Of a DNA stretch of 57,831 bases, positions 57,817-57,831 are shown one piece after another. Within the stretch, counting starts at the first letter, position 1. The number at the start of each line of letters is the position of its first letter. Under the pieces are notes generated by a model, which was given only the letters and a program-made list of their open reading frames with translations, made no database searches and was not told the origin of the DNA. This DNA comes from Fastidiosipila sp. Lineage in GTDB: Bacteria; Bacillota; Clostridia; Saccharofermentanales; DTU023. The stretch is taken from NCBI GenBank assembly GCA_012837885.1, contig DUQI01000095.1, positions 1-57,831 of the forward strand, given 5' to 3'. The position numbers and the translations under genes are program-made.

Positions 57817-57831
57817 AGATTTATTGTGAGT

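Overview
Chromosomal segment (about 58 kb) that looks like an anaerobic Firmicute (Clostridia-like); this is inferred from gene content, and I did not identify a species. The core is a minus-strand operon for lysine fermentation to crotonyl-CoA/butyrate: kal-kce-kdd-kamA-kamB-kamC-kamD-kamE, then CoA-transferase A/B, hbd and crt, running from about 17.8 kb down to 6.5 kb. Its leader carries a recognisable lysine riboswitch (L-box). The 3' strand of its P1 helix is also the 5' arm of an 11-bp intrinsic terminator, which predicts a ligand-ON switch. A second strong RNA element, a Moco/Tuco-type riboswitch lacking P3 and followed by a terminator, precedes an aldehyde:ferredoxin oxidoreductase-moaD operon. 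Other contents: lepA-lepB-aspS-hisS, a pdhABC-lpd operon with a coupled PPOX gene, perR-peroxiredoxin with a Per box, a YtrA-type GntR/ABC operon with a long dyad operator, an ABC-F gene with a possible attenuator leader, a DUF5058-type membrane protein pair next to an M20 peptidase, trpS, mutY, two tRNAs, and decayed accessory DNA at both ends. The right-end accessory DNA includes a mosaic ABC-transporter/surface-protein locus and a DUF4143 ATPase. All assignments come from reading the sequence and ORF translations; no database searches were run.
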